Shown one piece after another: positions 1 to 8,693 of a stretch of DNA of 64,000 nt. Positions within the stretch are counted from its first letter, which is position 1, and every line of letters begins with the position of its first letter. The stretch spans positions 186,001-250,000 of the forward strand of contig NZ_WTYG01000004.1 of the NCBI RefSeq assembly GCF_009828015.1, written 5' to 3'. The notes beneath the pieces are model-generated. The model saw nothing but the letters and a program-made list of their open reading frames with translations. It was not told the DNA's origin and made no database searches. Made by a program: the position numbers and the translations under genes. Source of the DNA: Qipengyuania citrea (lineage in GTDB: Bacteria; Pseudomonadota; Alphaproteobacteria; Sphingomonadales; Sphingomonadaceae).

Positions 1-74
1 ATTTCGTGGCTGCGCGACTGCAGGCGGCGCCGGACTTCGTCCTTGCCGAGATCGTGGGAAAGCGGAACGCGCAT
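1..74 (-). CDS. PHA-granule-type system protein (5' fragment, cut by window edge)
   Basis: Only the first 24 codons are inside the window; the gene runs off the left edge. The N-terminus reads MRVPLSHDLGKDEVRRRL, which resembles the start of the putative polyhydroxyalkanoic acid system (PHA_gran_rgn) family, small proteins that begin with a His-x-Leu-Gly-Lys type strand and an amphipathic helix. Its ATG overlaps the stop of the upstream gene as ATGA, so the two are probably translationally coupled and belong to the telA operon. The role of this family is not settled; the assignment rests on the N-terminus alone. Confidence 0.55.
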   Translation of the reverse strand, partial: MRVPLSHDLGKDEVRRRLQSRSHE

Positions 75-832
75 CAGCTCTTGTCCTCCAGCTGCGGGCT
101 GGTCTGCGCCGCTTCGCCGAACTTGTAATCGAGATAGCGGTGCTTGATCGCCAGGTCGTCGAGCGAGCCTTCGGCCAGCTGCCGGGTGATCGAATCGATT
201 TCGCCGCTGATCTTGCCGAGGCTGTCGGTCAGCTGCTCGTCGGGCGTCGCCCCGGCACGCTGCTCGGTGCGCAGATGCGCGGGAATGCGGCGGTAGCTGT
301 CGATCATTTCGGGCAGCTGTTCGCCGACCAGGCTGCGCACTTCGCGTGCCTTGGGATGGTTCTGGTCGAGCCCTTCGAGCTGCAAGCCCAGCGCATCCAG
401 CTGGACGCCCATGTCATCGACGATCTTCGCCGCTGGCGGGGGCAGGGCGGGGCGCTGCGCTTCGAGCCACAGCTCGGTGCGGCCGACCATCTGCTGGACA
501 TTGCCTTTGTTGATGTCGGCGCGCTTGGGCGTCTTGATCTTCGGATAACTGGAGAAGATTGCGGTAGCGATGGCCGTGGCGACAACGACAGCCATGACGC
601 CCCAGAAACCGATGCCGCTGAAGATCGCCCCGGCAATTCCGGCTCCCACCCAGATGACGGCCACTGCGATCAAGAGGTTGCGCACCTTCTTCATCAGGTG
701 GTCGCGCTTGGCCTTGGCCGAACCCTGCCCGATCGAGGGCGCGCGCCGGTGGCGGCCGCCTTCGCGGTTGTCGCGCACCAGCGCCTTGCTCTCGGACAAT
801 ATGCGGTCGCTGTCGCGGGTGAGGTCGTTCAC
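74..832 (-). CDS. XpaC-like membrane protein, TelA partner
   Basis: This 252-residue protein has a basic N-terminal region, two predicted membrane segments at about residues 51-71 and 74-94, and a long helical cytoplasmic tail rich in charged residues. Together with its place directly downstream of telA (10-bp gap) this matches the XpaC (5-bromo-4-chloroindolyl phosphate hydrolysis-like) proteins that accompany TelA in many bacteria. The biochemical function of that family is unknown, and the enzyme name is historical. The gene is followed without a gap by a PHA-granule-type gene. The family call is an inference from size, topology and context. Confidence 0.55.
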   Translation of the reverse strand: MNDLTRDSDRILSESKALVRDNREGGRHRRAPSIGQGSAKAKRDHLMKKVRNLLIAVAVIWVGAGIAGAIFSGIGFWGVMAVVVATAIATAIFSSYPKIKTPKRADINKGNVQQMVGRTELWLEAQRPALPPPAAKIVDDMGVQLDALGLQLEGLDQNHPKAREVRSLVGEQLPEMIDSYRRIPAHLRTEQRAGATPDEQLTDSLGKISGEIDSITRQLAEGSLDDLAIKHRYLDYKFGEAAQTSPQLEDKS

Positions 833-842
833 GATGCCGCCC

Positions 843-2057
843 TCAGCCCTCGATGCTCAGCAGGCTGCTTTCGGCGACCTGCTTCTGCGCCTGCGCCTGG
901 CCTTCGGCGCGCGCGATATAGCCCTTCGACTTCTCGACCTCGTCGGTCAGCAGCGTGACCGTCTGCTTCATGCTGTCGAGCGCGCGCAGCTTGAAGCTGT
1001 CGACCTCGTCCATCGTGTCGTAGATGTTCTGGAAGGCGCGTTGCAGCGTTTCCAGCGGGATCGTGCTCGCTGCGGCCTGTTCGTGGATCTTGCCGGTCTG
1101 GTCGCGCAGCAGCGTGCTGGTGCTGTCGATGATTCCTGCAGTGGTTTCGTTGAGCGCGGTGATCTGGCCCAGCACGAGGCGCTGGTTGGTCATCGCCTCG
1201 GCCACGGTCACTGCCGTGCGCAGCGCGCCGACGGTGGTGGTGCTGGCGCGGTCGACGCCCTTGACCAGCTCGACATTGTTCTTTTTCACCAGGTCGAGCG
1301 CGAGATAGCCCTGCACGCTCACCGCCATCTGGGTGAGCAAATCCTGCGTGCGCTGGCGGACATAGAACAGCGCGGTTTCGCGCACCGCCTTGGCCTTGGC
1401 CGGATCGGTCGCGTCGAGTTCGGCGGCCTTTTCCTCCAGCTTCGCGTCGAGCGAGTTGGAGATGTGGATCATCTGTTCCAGATTGCCCATCGCCTCCCAC
1501 AGTTTCTGCCGTTCGACGTCGATCGCGGCATTGTCCATGATCAGCTCGTCCTTGCCGCTGGCGAGGTTGTTGAGGATCGACTGGATATGCGTCTGCGCGC
1601 TCTGGTAGCTGCGGAAGTAATTGGTCAGCTTGTTGCCGAAGGGAATGATACCGAGGATCTTGCGCGGACCGGACAGCTTGCCGCGCTTGCCGGGGTCGAG
1701 GTCTTCCACCACGCGGCGCAGTTCGGCCAGATTGGCGCCGACGCCTTCGTCCTTGTCCATCGCGCGCACCGGGCGGTCGAGGAAACGGTTCGACATGCCC
1801 GCAGCAGCCATGATTTCCTTGCGGCCCATATTGGTCAGCTGGTCGACCTTCTTGCCGAATTCGGGCGAATTCGCATCCTCGGCGATCAGATCGGCGACGA
1901 AGCCGTCGACCTTGGTCTGCAGCTTGCTCTTCACCTCTTCCGAAACCGGGACGAGGCCCGCAGCCTTCTCCGGCTTGACCTCGGGCACGGGATCGGGCGG
2001 CGTGAGGTCGAAGGCGGTTTCGGTGGCAGTTGCGGTCGGCGTTTTCGTATCGCTCAT
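843..2057 (-). CDS. telA: TelA family toxic anion resistance protein
   Basis: The 404-residue product is almost entirely helical, with the TelA hallmarks: a variable acidic start, then a region around residues 120-160 reading GPRKILGIIPFGNK, then long coiled-coil helices ending in a Gln/Ala-rich tail. TelA/KlaA proteins are linked to tellurite and other toxic anion or cell-envelope stress resistance, but the mechanism is unknown. I chose the ATG at 2057 because a GGAGAG sits about 9-12 nt upstream; an in-frame TTG at 2075 would add six residues and overlap that ribosome binding site. It leads an operon with the XpaC-like gene. Confidence 0.85.
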   Translation of the reverse strand: MSDTKTPTATATETAFDLTPPDPVPEVKPEKAAGLVPVSEEVKSKLQTKVDGFVADLIAEDANSPEFGKKVDQLTNMGRKEIMAAAGMSNRFLDRPVRAMDKDEGVGANLAELRRVVEDLDPGKRGKLSGPRKILGIIPFGNKLTNYFRSYQSAQTHIQSILNNLASGKDELIMDNAAIDVERQKLWEAMGNLEQMIHISNSLDAKLEEKAAELDATDPAKAKAVRETALFYVRQRTQDLLTQMAVSVQGYLALDLVKKNNVELVKGVDRASTTTVGALRTAVTVAEAMTNQRLVLGQITALNETTAGIIDSTSTLLRDQTGKIHEQAAASTIPLETLQRAFQNIYDTMDEVDSFKLRALDSMKQTVTLLTDEVEKSKGYIARAEGQAQAQKQVAESSLLSIEG

Positions 2058-2227
2058 GGGCGCAGATCTCTCCAAGCGGCTATAATCCTGTATTAGGGTG
2101 GCAATACACGATCTTCAAGCGCGCAGTCGCGCGGCGCAGCGATAGTGCCGCGCCGATGGCGCGAAGCGCAAGGCAATTCGGAAAAGGGTCCGTTCGCAGC
2201 GCCAGCGCCCGACCGGGGGCGATTGCT

Positions 2228-3976
2228 TCAGGCGGCCAGGTCCAGCGGTACGATTTCGCCAGCGAGATACTGCTTTTTCGCCTTGGCCCGGCTGAGTTTG
2301 CCCGAACTTGTGCGTGGCAGGGTGCGCGGTGGGACCAGCTCGACCACGCAGCTCATTCCGGTGACGCCGCGGACCTTGTCGGCGATCTGGTCGCGCAGCT
2401 TGATCCGCTCTTCGGGGTCCGAGACGCGGCAATGGACCAGCACGGCGGGGGTTTCTTCGCCATTGTCGGTATCGACCGAGAAGGCGGCAATGTCGCCGTG
2501 GTTGAAGCCCGGCAATTGCTCGACCGCCCATTCGATGTCCTGCGGCCACAGGTTCTTGCCATTGATGATGATCATGTCCTTGGCGCGGCCGACGATGAAC
2601 AGATAGCCATCGGCCATGTAGCCCATGTCGCCCGTGTCGAGCCAGACGTCCCCATTGTCCTTGGCGACGAGACAGTCGGTGGTCGCTTCCTCGTTGCGGA
2701 AATAGGAATGCATCACGCTCTTGCCGCGGCACCAGACCTTGCCGATCTGGTGATCGCCCTTGATCCGGCCGTTCTCGCCGCGGATCTCGACATCCATGCC
2801 CGGTATCGGTTTGCCACAATTGACGATGGCGCGGTACCGCGCGGGTTTGGACAGGTCGCGCGGGCGTCCCGACAGGCGTTCTTCCTCGACCAGTTCGACG
2901 CGGATGCCTTCACCCGGCGGCATGACCGTTACGGCCAGCGTGGCTTCGGCGAGGCCGTAGCTGGGGTTGAAGCTGCTTGCCTGGAAACCGGCATCGGCAA
3001 AGGCATTGACGAAATTCTGCATGACGTCGGGACGGATCATGTCCGCGCCATTGCCCGCCACGCGCCAGCGCGACAGGTCGAAGCGGTCGGCGACCTGGCT
3101 CTGGCTGGAAATGCGGCGCGCGCAGATGTCGTAGCCGAAAGTCGGCGAATAGCTGAGCGTGGTGCCCTGGTTGCGGCTGATCAGGTCGAGCCAGGCGAGC
3201 GGACGGCGGGCGAAATGCTCGGTGCGCAGGTAGTCGACCGACACCTGGTTGGCGATCAGCGACAGGAAGCAGCCGACCAGACCCATGTCGTGATACCACG
3301 GCAGCCAGCTGACCACGCGGTCGTTGGTGCCGATATGCATCGATTCGGCATGTCCGCGCAGATTGTGGAGCAGCGCCTCGTGCGTTACTGCGACGCCTGT
3401 GGGGAAGCGCGTCGAGCCCGACGAATATTGCAGGTAGCAGATGTCTTCGGGCTGCGCTTCGGGCAGCTCGCATTGCGGGCCGGCGCGCTGGGCGAAATCG
3501 TCCCAGCTTTCGCCGTCGCAGCCCTGCCGGTCGGCGGCGGCCTTGGCCATTTCGGCGATTTCGGCGGGATAGATCAGGATTTTCGGGTCCGAGCTCTGCA
3601 GCTGGACCGAAAGCTGGTCGATATAACTTTCCTTGCCGCCGAAGGTCGTCGGTAAGGGCAGCGGGACCGGCCACGCGCCCATCAGCGTGCAGCCGCAGAA
3701 CAATGCGGCGAACTCGGCGCTGGTCTCGGCGACCAGCGCGACGCGGTCTTCCTTGCGAATACCCATCGCCACCAGCCGGTACGCGGCCTGCAGCGCGTCC
3801 TGCTGCATCTGCGCATAGGGATAGACCCGTTCCAGCGTCCCGCGCATGTCGTGGAAGTTGAGGCCCTTGGCGCTTCGCGCAGCGTAATCGATAGCCTCAT
3901 TGAACGTCGCGAAGTCCGACCGGCGGCGTGGCAGGTCGCAGTCATTCGGCGTCGGCGTCAGTACGGCGTCGGTCAT
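2228..3976 (-). CDS. Fatty acyl-AMP ligase (FAAL), ANL superfamily
   Basis: The 582-residue protein is an adenylate-forming enzyme. The P-loop-like motif YSSGSTRFPTG lies near residue 190, followed by WLPWYHDMGLVG, the GLAEATL adenine-binding stretch, DTGDMGYM and a C-terminal PRTSSGKLSR with the catalytic lysine. The MGLVG and SSGSTRFPTG variants are typical of FAALs, which make acyl-adenylates and pass them to a carrier protein rather than to CoA. No acyl carrier protein or polyketide synthase gene is adjacent, so the acceptor must be encoded elsewhere. In sphingomonads such enzymes are often tied to sphingolipid or lipid-tail synthesis, which is inference here. Confidence 0.85.
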   Translation of the reverse strand: MTDAVLTPTPNDCDLPRRRSDFATFNEAIDYAARSAKGLNFHDMRGTLERVYPYAQMQQDALQAAYRLVAMGIRKEDRVALVAETSAEFAALFCGCTLMGAWPVPLPLPTTFGGKESYIDQLSVQLQSSDPKILIYPAEIAEMAKAAADRQGCDGESWDDFAQRAGPQCELPEAQPEDICYLQYSSGSTRFPTGVAVTHEALLHNLRGHAESMHIGTNDRVVSWLPWYHDMGLVGCFLSLIANQVSVDYLRTEHFARRPLAWLDLISRNQGTTLSYSPTFGYDICARRISSQSQVADRFDLSRWRVAGNGADMIRPDVMQNFVNAFADAGFQASSFNPSYGLAEATLAVTVMPPGEGIRVELVEEERLSGRPRDLSKPARYRAIVNCGKPIPGMDVEIRGENGRIKGDHQIGKVWCRGKSVMHSYFRNEEATTDCLVAKDNGDVWLDTGDMGYMADGYLFIVGRAKDMIIINGKNLWPQDIEWAVEQLPGFNHGDIAAFSVDTDNGEETPAVLVHCRVSDPEERIKLRDQIADKVRGVTGMSCVVELVPPRTLPRTSSGKLSRAKAKKQYLAGEIVPLDLAA

Positions 3977-4109
3977 AATTTTCGGCGATACCCGTGAATA
4001 GCTGGGGCCTTTCGGCCATTCTCTTTGCGTGCTCTTTCGCGCTCATTGTAGGATGGGCGCGCTCTCCCACATTTCCCAATCTTAAAGGACTGTGGCAGGA
4101 ATATGGCCC

Positions 4110-4694
4110 ATGGATGATGAACGCACAACATCCGGTCGTGCTCGTCGCCGGGCAAAACCGCTTGATCGCATCCGGCTGGAAGAGCTGGCGGTGTCCTACG
4201 TCGCCCGGTTTTCGACCAGCGCGGGGAAGCTGCGGACCTATCTCCAGCGCAAGCTGCGCGAACGCGGGTTCACCGAGGGGGAGGAGCCCGATCTCGACGG
4301 TTTGCTGCACAAGTTCGTCGCGCGGGGCTATGTCGACGACGAGGCCTATGGCCGCGCCAAGGCGGGTGACTTGGCAGCGCGCGGCTATGGCGCCCGGCGG
4401 GTCGAGCAGGCCTTGCGGGCGGCGGGAATCGAGGACGACTTGCGCCAGGCGCTCGAACCCGGCGAGCACCAGCGGCGCCGCGCGGCGCTGGTGCTAGCGC
4501 GCAAGCGCCGCTTCGGTCCCTATGCCCGCCCGGCAGAAGGCGACGCCGAGGCGCAGCGCAAGCTGCACGAGAAGCGACTTGCCGCGATGGTGCGCGCAGG
4601 CCATGATTTCGAAATTGCCCGGCGCGTGATCGAAGCGCGCGATGTCGAGGAGCTAGAGGAATGGGTCGCGGAAGCCGCCGAGGGGTACGAATGA
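4110..4694 (+). CDS. recX: RecX family regulatory protein
   Basis: The 194-residue protein carries the three-helix repeats of RecX: a LRTYLQRKLRERGF repeat, a LLHKFVARGYVDDEAYG repeat and a C-terminal repeat ending near RRVIEARD. RecX binds and restrains RecA filaments. The start is placed at ATG 4110, which has AGGA nine nt upstream; an in-frame GTG at 4092 is also possible. The stop overlaps the start of the next gene as ATGA. recA is not in the window, so this copy lies apart from its partner, which is common outside enterobacteria. Confidence 0.82.
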   Translation: MDDERTTSGRARRRAKPLDRIRLEELAVSYVARFSTSAGKLRTYLQRKLRERGFTEGEEPDLDGLLHKFVARGYVDDEAYGRAKAGDLAARGYGARRVEQALRAAGIEDDLRQALEPGEHQRRRAALVLARKRRFGPYARPAEGDAEAQRKLHEKRLAAMVRAGHDFEIARRVIEARDVEELEEWVAEAAEGYE

Positions 4695-5191
4695 AGGTGC
4701 TGGCCGCCATGGCCGGGATGGCGGCGCTGCTTGCGTGTTCGCCGCAGACACAGGCCGGGGCCTCCTCCGAGCCGGCCGGCGCGCAGGCGCAGGCCCCCGA
4801 AGCCGCGGTCCACCCCGTTTCGGGCCTCGCGGTCGTTCCCTTGACCGTGACCAGCGGCGAAGACCGCCACCAGTTCGCGGTCGAGGTGGCCGACACGCGC
4901 GAAGCGCAGGCCCGCGGCCTCATGTTCCGCACCGAGCTCGGCGATTTCGAAGGGATGATCTTTCCTTATGACGGAACGCGCGCGCAAAGCTTCTGGATGA
5001 AGAACACGCCGTTGTCGCTCGACATCATCTATGTCGGGCCGGACAACCGGATCAGCAATATCGCCGCCGAGACCGAACCCTATTCGCTCGACCCGGTCTA
5101 CTCGGTGGGCCCGGTACTGGGCGTGCTCGAACTGCGCGGCGGACGCGCGGCGGAACTGGGGATCGAACCCGGCGACCGGGTCGAATGGTAA
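4691..5191 (+). CDS. DUF192 lipoprotein
   Basis: The 166-residue product begins with a short lipoprotein signal peptide (LLACS, lipobox cysteine 16) followed by a low-complexity Ala/Gln linker. The body contains the DUF192 signature: a 'RGLMFR' loop, then QSFWMKNTPLSLDIIYV, and a C-terminal ELRGG region. DUF192 proteins form a small beta-barrel whose function is not known. The start overlaps recX as ATGA. It is expected to be anchored to the membrane on the periplasmic side. Confidence 0.85.
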   Translation: MKVLAAMAGMAALLACSPQTQAGASSEPAGAQAQAPEAAVHPVSGLAVVPLTVTSGEDRHQFAVEVADTREAQARGLMFRTELGDFEGMIFPYDGTRAQSFWMKNTPLSLDIIYVGPDNRISNIAAETEPYSLDPVYSVGPVLGVLELRGGRAAELGIEPGDRVEW

Positions 5192-5253
5192 AGTCGCGCG
5201 GGCCCGCACGCGGGCGCTTGAGGCACGGCGAATAAACGGCTAACCGCGCGGAC

Positions 5254-5652
5254 ATGAACTTCCTCGGCAAGATCTTCACCTGGTGGAACGGTGCCACCAT
5301 CGGCACGCATCTGTGGTCGGCCCGCAATGGCGAACACGTCGGCACCGATGCGCAGGGGAACAAGTACTACCGGTCGAAGAAGACCACCGGGGACGGGCGC
5401 GAACGCCGCTGGGTGATCTACGAAGGTGCCAACGATGCCAGCCGCGTGCCGAGCGAATGGCACGGCTGGCTGCACGGTTCCTTCGACGACGTACCCGAAA
5501 GCCATCTGCCGCCCGCCCGGATCTGGGAAACCGATTACACGCCCAATGCCACGGGTACGGCAACTGCCTATCGCCCCGCCGGAGCGCTCGAGCGCGGCGG
5601 GCAGCGGGCCCGCGCCACCGGCGATTACGAAGCCTGGTCGCCCGAGGCGTGA
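5254..5652 (+). CDS. NADH:ubiquinone oxidoreductase accessory subunit NDUFA12-like
   Basis: The 132-residue protein opens with FLGKIFTWWNGATIGT and continues through a GTDAQGNKYY strand, RRWVIYEG and PSEWHGWLH, the conserved core of the mitochondrial 17.2-kDa complex I subunit family. Alphaproteobacteria carry this accessory protein, usually outside the nuo operon and beside a DUF2155 gene as here (2-bp gap). It probably helps assembly or stability of complex I at the inner membrane. The start at 5254 is the only sensible ATG and matches the family N-terminus. Confidence 0.9.
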   Translation: MNFLGKIFTWWNGATIGTHLWSARNGEHVGTDAQGNKYYRSKKTTGDGRERRWVIYEGANDASRVPSEWHGWLHGSFDDVPESHLPPARIWETDYTPNATGTATAYRPAGALERGGQRARATGDYEAWSPEA

Positions 5653-5654
5653 CG

Positions 5655-6188
5655 ATGCGCGGGGCGCTTGCCCTCCTGGCCATGGCGGCGATTGCCTCGG
5701 GCTGCGAGCAGCAGGCCGAAGCGCCCGAAGAAGCCGTCGCCACTGACATTCCCGAAGAGCTGCAGCAGGACGCGCTTCCGGTGCAGCCTGCCGCCGAGGC
5801 GGGAATCGGCACGCCGATGGCGGAGCGCGTCGCCACGCTCGGCCTGCTCAACAAGCGCAACAATGTCAGCCGCGATCTCGAATTGCAGCCCGGCGACCAG
5901 CAGCGCGTGGGCGACGTGATCGTCCGCCTGCAAGCCTGCGAGCGCACGGCGCCGTGGGAAATGCCTAGCGAAACCGGGGCCTTCGTCCAGTTGCTGGTCA
6001 AGGAACGCGGGACCGAGGACCAGTTCCGCAAGGTGTTCTCGGGCTGGCTGTTCAAGAACTCGCCGAGCCTGAACGTGGTCGAACACCCGATCTACGACGT
6101 GTGGGTCAAGGAATGCACGATGGCCTTCCCGGGCGAGGAAGATGCGCCGAACCCGGCCACCACTGCAGGTAGCGACGCCGCGGCCTGA
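5655..6188 (+). CDS. DUF2155 lipoprotein
   Basis: The 177-residue protein starts with a signal peptide ending in IASGC, so it is probably a lipoprotein. After an acidic Glu/Ala/Pro linker it has the DUF2155 core: LNKRNN near residue 70, VGDVIVRLQACERTAPWE, and FSGWLFKNSPSLNVVEHPIYD with a terminal VWVKEC. The function is unknown, but the gene follows NDUFA12 in many alphaproteobacteria. The last 97 bp lie antisense to the end of aat. The ATG at 5655 was chosen because it begins the signal peptide and sits two bases after the NDUFA12 stop. Confidence 0.85.
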   Translation: MRGALALLAMAAIASGCEQQAEAPEEAVATDIPEELQQDALPVQPAAEAGIGTPMAERVATLGLLNKRNNVSRDLELQPGDQQRVGDVIVRLQACERTAPWEMPSETGAFVQLLVKERGTEDQFRKVFSGWLFKNSPSLNVVEHPIYDVWVKECTMAFPGEEDAPNPATTAGSDAAA

Positions 6189-6775
6189 CCGCCGGCTTGC
6201 GCCACCGCCGCCATGTATTGCGCCTGCGGCAGCGGAACCGCGCCCATCCGGCCCAGATGCTCGGTCATGAACTGGCAGTCGAGCACGGCATAGCCCGCCT
6301 CGCGCAATGCCGCGACCAGCCACGCCAGCGCCACCTTGCTGGCATCGGATGTGCGGCTGAACATGCTTTCCCCGCAAAACACCCGGTCGAACGCCACCCC
6401 GTACAGCCCGCCGACCAGCTCGCCGTCCTGCCAGCATTCGATCGAATGCGCGTGACCGGCCCTGTGCAGCGCGTTGTAGCTCGCTTCGACGCGGTGGCTG
6501 ATCCAGCTTTCGGCATGCTCTTCGCGCGGCAGGGCGCATTGGGCGATCACGGCGGCGAAGGCGTGATCGCAGGTCACGCGGAAGCGGTCCTGCCGCAGCG
6601 TCTTTCGCAGGCTCTTCGACATGCGGAACTCGCCGAGCGGAATGATCGCGCGCTCGCGCGGCTCGACCCAGTAGACTTCGGGGTCGTCCCGGTGGTCGGC
6701 CATGGGGAATACCCCGCCGCGATAGGCGCGGAGCAGCAATTCGACCGGAATCAGCGAGAGGTTGGGGGCATGCAT
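6092..6775 (-). CDS. aat: Leucyl/phenylalanyl-tRNA--protein transferase
   Basis: The 227-residue protein has the Aat signature from the start: LLLRAYRGGVFPMAD, VYWVEPRERAIIPL, WISHRVEASYNALH, then GGLYGVAFDRVFCGESMFSR and CQFMTEHLGRMGA. It attaches Leu or Phe from tRNA to proteins with N-terminal Lys or Arg, feeding the N-degron pathway that ends at ClpS-ClpAP; a clpS gene lies at 23.1 kb in the same window. I take the ATG at 6775 (MHAPNLSLIP) as start. Its 3' end overlaps DUF2155 tail to tail by 97 bp. Confidence 0.93.
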   Translation of the reverse strand: MHAPNLSLIPVELLLRAYRGGVFPMADHRDDPEVYWVEPRERAIIPLGEFRMSKSLRKTLRQDRFRVTCDHAFAAVIAQCALPREEHAESWISHRVEASYNALHRAGHAHSIECWQDGELVGGLYGVAFDRVFCGESMFSRTSDASKVALAWLVAALREAGYAVLDCQFMTEHLGRMGAVPLPQAQYMAAVAQAGGQAAASLPAVVAGFGASSSPGKAIVHSLTHTS

Positions 6776-6860
6776 CGCGCTGCGCTCTACCACTTCCCGA
6801 TTGCCAGCGATATCCGCCTTGCCAAGTAGGGATGGGCATACTAATGCGCGCCCTTCCTGC

Positions 6861-6936
6861 AGGGGTGTAGCTCAGCTGGTAGAGCATCGGTCTCCAAAAC
6901 CGAGGGCCACGGGTTCGAATCCTGTCACCCCTGCCA
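6861..6936 (+). tRNA. tRNA-Trp(CCA)
   Basis: A 76-nt cloverleaf: acceptor AGGGGTG pairs with CACCCCT, D-arm AGCTCAGCTGGTAGAGC, anticodon loop CTCCAAA with anticodon CCA, T-loop GGTTCGAATCC, discriminator G and an encoded CCA end. In many proteobacteria this gene precedes secE-nusG; here it is followed instead by a LOG family gene. Confidence 0.97.
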
Positions 6937-6990
6937 TTTCCTTTTCGCGGTGACTTGTCGTTGGCTCCCGCGCGCCCTATCGGGCAGCGC

Positions 6991-7881
6991 ATGACAGAAG
7001 ACGAAAAGCGCCGGCGCGGCATCGAAGACCGCAAGTTTTACGCTGCCGAACAGGAAGCCCGGTTCGAGAAACAGGGCCTCGAATCCCACACTCCCCAGAC
7101 CGAGCATCCAAGCTACAAACTTGCGTTCCAGGACAAGGACTTCCTGCTGCGCGAGGAATTGCGCCCGGTGCGCTTCCAGCTCGAACTGCTCAAGCCTGAA
7201 ATGGTCCTCGACGAGGCCGGCGTGGGCTCGACGCTGGTGATGTATGGCAGCGCGCGCATTCCGCCTCCCGAAGCGGCGGAAACCGCGCTCGAAGGCGCGA
7301 AGGACCTGCCCGAGGAAGAGCGCAAGGTCGTCGAGAGCCTGGTCGCCAAGTCGAAATATTACGAGGAAGCGCGCAAGCTGGCCAAGCTGGCGACCGAGAA
7401 GTCGATCATCGAGAACGGCAAGCGCCAGTTCGTCGTGTGCTCGGGCGGCGGTCCGTCGATCATGGAAGCGGCCAATCGCGGTGCCAGCGAGGCGGGCGGC
7501 GAATCGATCGGCCTCAACATCATCCTGCCGCACGAACAGGCGCCCAACCAGTATGTGACGCCCTACTTGTCGCTCAACTTCCATTATTTCGCGCTGCGCA
7601 AGATGCACTTCCTGCTGCGCGCGCGCGCGGTTGCGGTGTTCCCCGGCGGGTTCGGCACGTTCGACGAATTCTTCGAACTGCTGACCCTAATCCAGACGGG
7701 CAAGATGAAGCCCATCCCGATCCTGCTGTTCGGCAAGGATTTCTGGTCACGCGTCGTCAATTTCGAGGCGATTGCCGAGGAGGGCACGATCTCGAAGAAG
7801 GATCTCGATCTGTTCCGCTGGTGCGAAACCGCGGACGAGGCGTGGGAATATCTGTGCGACTTCTACGATCTGGGCTGCTGA
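6991..7881 (+). CDS. LOG family protein (cytokinin riboside phosphoribohydrolase-like)
   Basis: The 296-residue protein has a Rossmann-like core with VMYGSARI, the SGGGPSIMEAANRGA nucleotide-binding loop and the PGGFGTFDEFFE catalytic motif that defines the LOG/lysine decarboxylase-like family. LOG enzymes release free bases from nucleoside 5'-monophosphates. An extra charged N-terminal region of about 90 residues makes it longer than the 180-residue plant-type LOG, like the TIGR00730-type bacterial forms. ATG 6991 is preferred over the upstream alternative start at 6955. The 3' end overlaps thiD by 19 bp in convergent orientation. Confidence 0.85.
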   Translation: MTEDEKRRRGIEDRKFYAAEQEARFEKQGLESHTPQTEHPSYKLAFQDKDFLLREELRPVRFQLELLKPEMVLDEAGVGSTLVMYGSARIPPPEAAETALEGAKDLPEEERKVVESLVAKSKYYEEARKLAKLATEKSIIENGKRQFVVCSGGGPSIMEAANRGASEAGGESIGLNIILPHEQAPNQYVTPYLSLNFHYFALRKMHFLLRARAVAVFPGGFGTFDEFFELLTLIQTGKMKPIPILLFGKDFWSRVVNFEAIAEEGTISKKDLDLFRWCETADEAWEYLCDFYDLGC

Positions 7882-8693
7882 TCGCGTTCGCCCCGGTTGC
7901 GGACCGCCTGATGGCCCAGCGGGCCTGATCCGTCGCCGAAACCGGGCGCATTCTCGATCGCGGCATAGGTGAACGCGCGGGCGATCCGGATCGCGTGGGT
8001 CAGCGGCTGCCGGTGCCCCAGCAGCGTGGCCAGCGCGGCCGACAGGGTGCAGCCGGTGCCATGCGTATGGCGCGTGTCGAGGCGGGTATGCGCGAAGCTG
8101 GCGAATTTCCCCGAAGGCGAGGCGATCCGGTCGACCACCTGCGTTTCGTCGCCGCCGTGGCCGCCCTTGGCCAGCACCTGGACGCCATGGCGTTCGGCCA
8201 GCGCGTGGGCCGCATCGAACATCTCATCGTCGGCAAGCGGACCGCGACCGGCCAGTATCTCGAGTTCGGGCTTGTTGGGGGTGACGATGGTGGCGATGTC
8301 CATCAACGCGGCGAACCCGGCGATCGTCTCATCGTCGGCCAGCACCGATCCGCTGGTTGCCACCATGACGGGGTCGAACACGATCGGGCCGGCGAAGGTG
8401 TCGAGCTGCTCGGCCAGCAGCCGGGCAGTTTCGGGGGAACCGAGCATGCCGATCTTGATCGCATCGGCGCCGATGTCCGACAGGCAGCTTGCCACCTGAT
8501 CGAGCACGAATTGGGGCGGCAGCGGTTCGACACCTTGGACGCCGCGCGTATTCTGCGCGGTGATCGCGGTCAGCGCCGTCATCGCATAACCGCCCAACAT
8601 GGTGATGGTCTTGATATCCGCCTGGATACCCGCGCCGCCCGAACTGTCGGAGCCCGCGATGGACAGGATGCGGGGAGGCGGCGCGTCGCTCAC
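7863..8693 (-). CDS. thiD: Hydroxymethylpyrimidine/phosphomethylpyrimidine kinase
   Basis: The 276-residue protein belongs to the ribokinase-like ThiD family: LSIAGSDSSGGAGIQADIKT at the N-terminus, VFDPVMVATSG in the middle and THGTGCTLSAALAT with the catalytic region near the C-terminus. It phosphorylates HMP twice in thiamine synthesis or salvage. The start is a GTG at 8693 that overlaps the stop of the upstream DUF1272 gene as GTGA; upstream reading in the same frame runs antisense through coding sequence and is not real. No thiE or thiamine riboswitch is visible beside it. Confidence 0.92.
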   Translation of the reverse strand: MSDAPPPRILSIAGSDSSGGAGIQADIKTITMLGGYAMTALTAITAQNTRGVQGVEPLPPQFVLDQVASCLSDIGADAIKIGMLGSPETARLLAEQLDTFAGPIVFDPVMVATSGSVLADDETIAGFAALMDIATIVTPNKPELEILAGRGPLADDEMFDAAHALAERHGVQVLAKGGHGGDETQVVDRIASPSGKFASFAHTRLDTRHTHGTGCTLSAALATLLGHRQPLTHAIRIARAFTYAAIENAPGFGDGSGPLGHQAVRNRGERDQQPRS

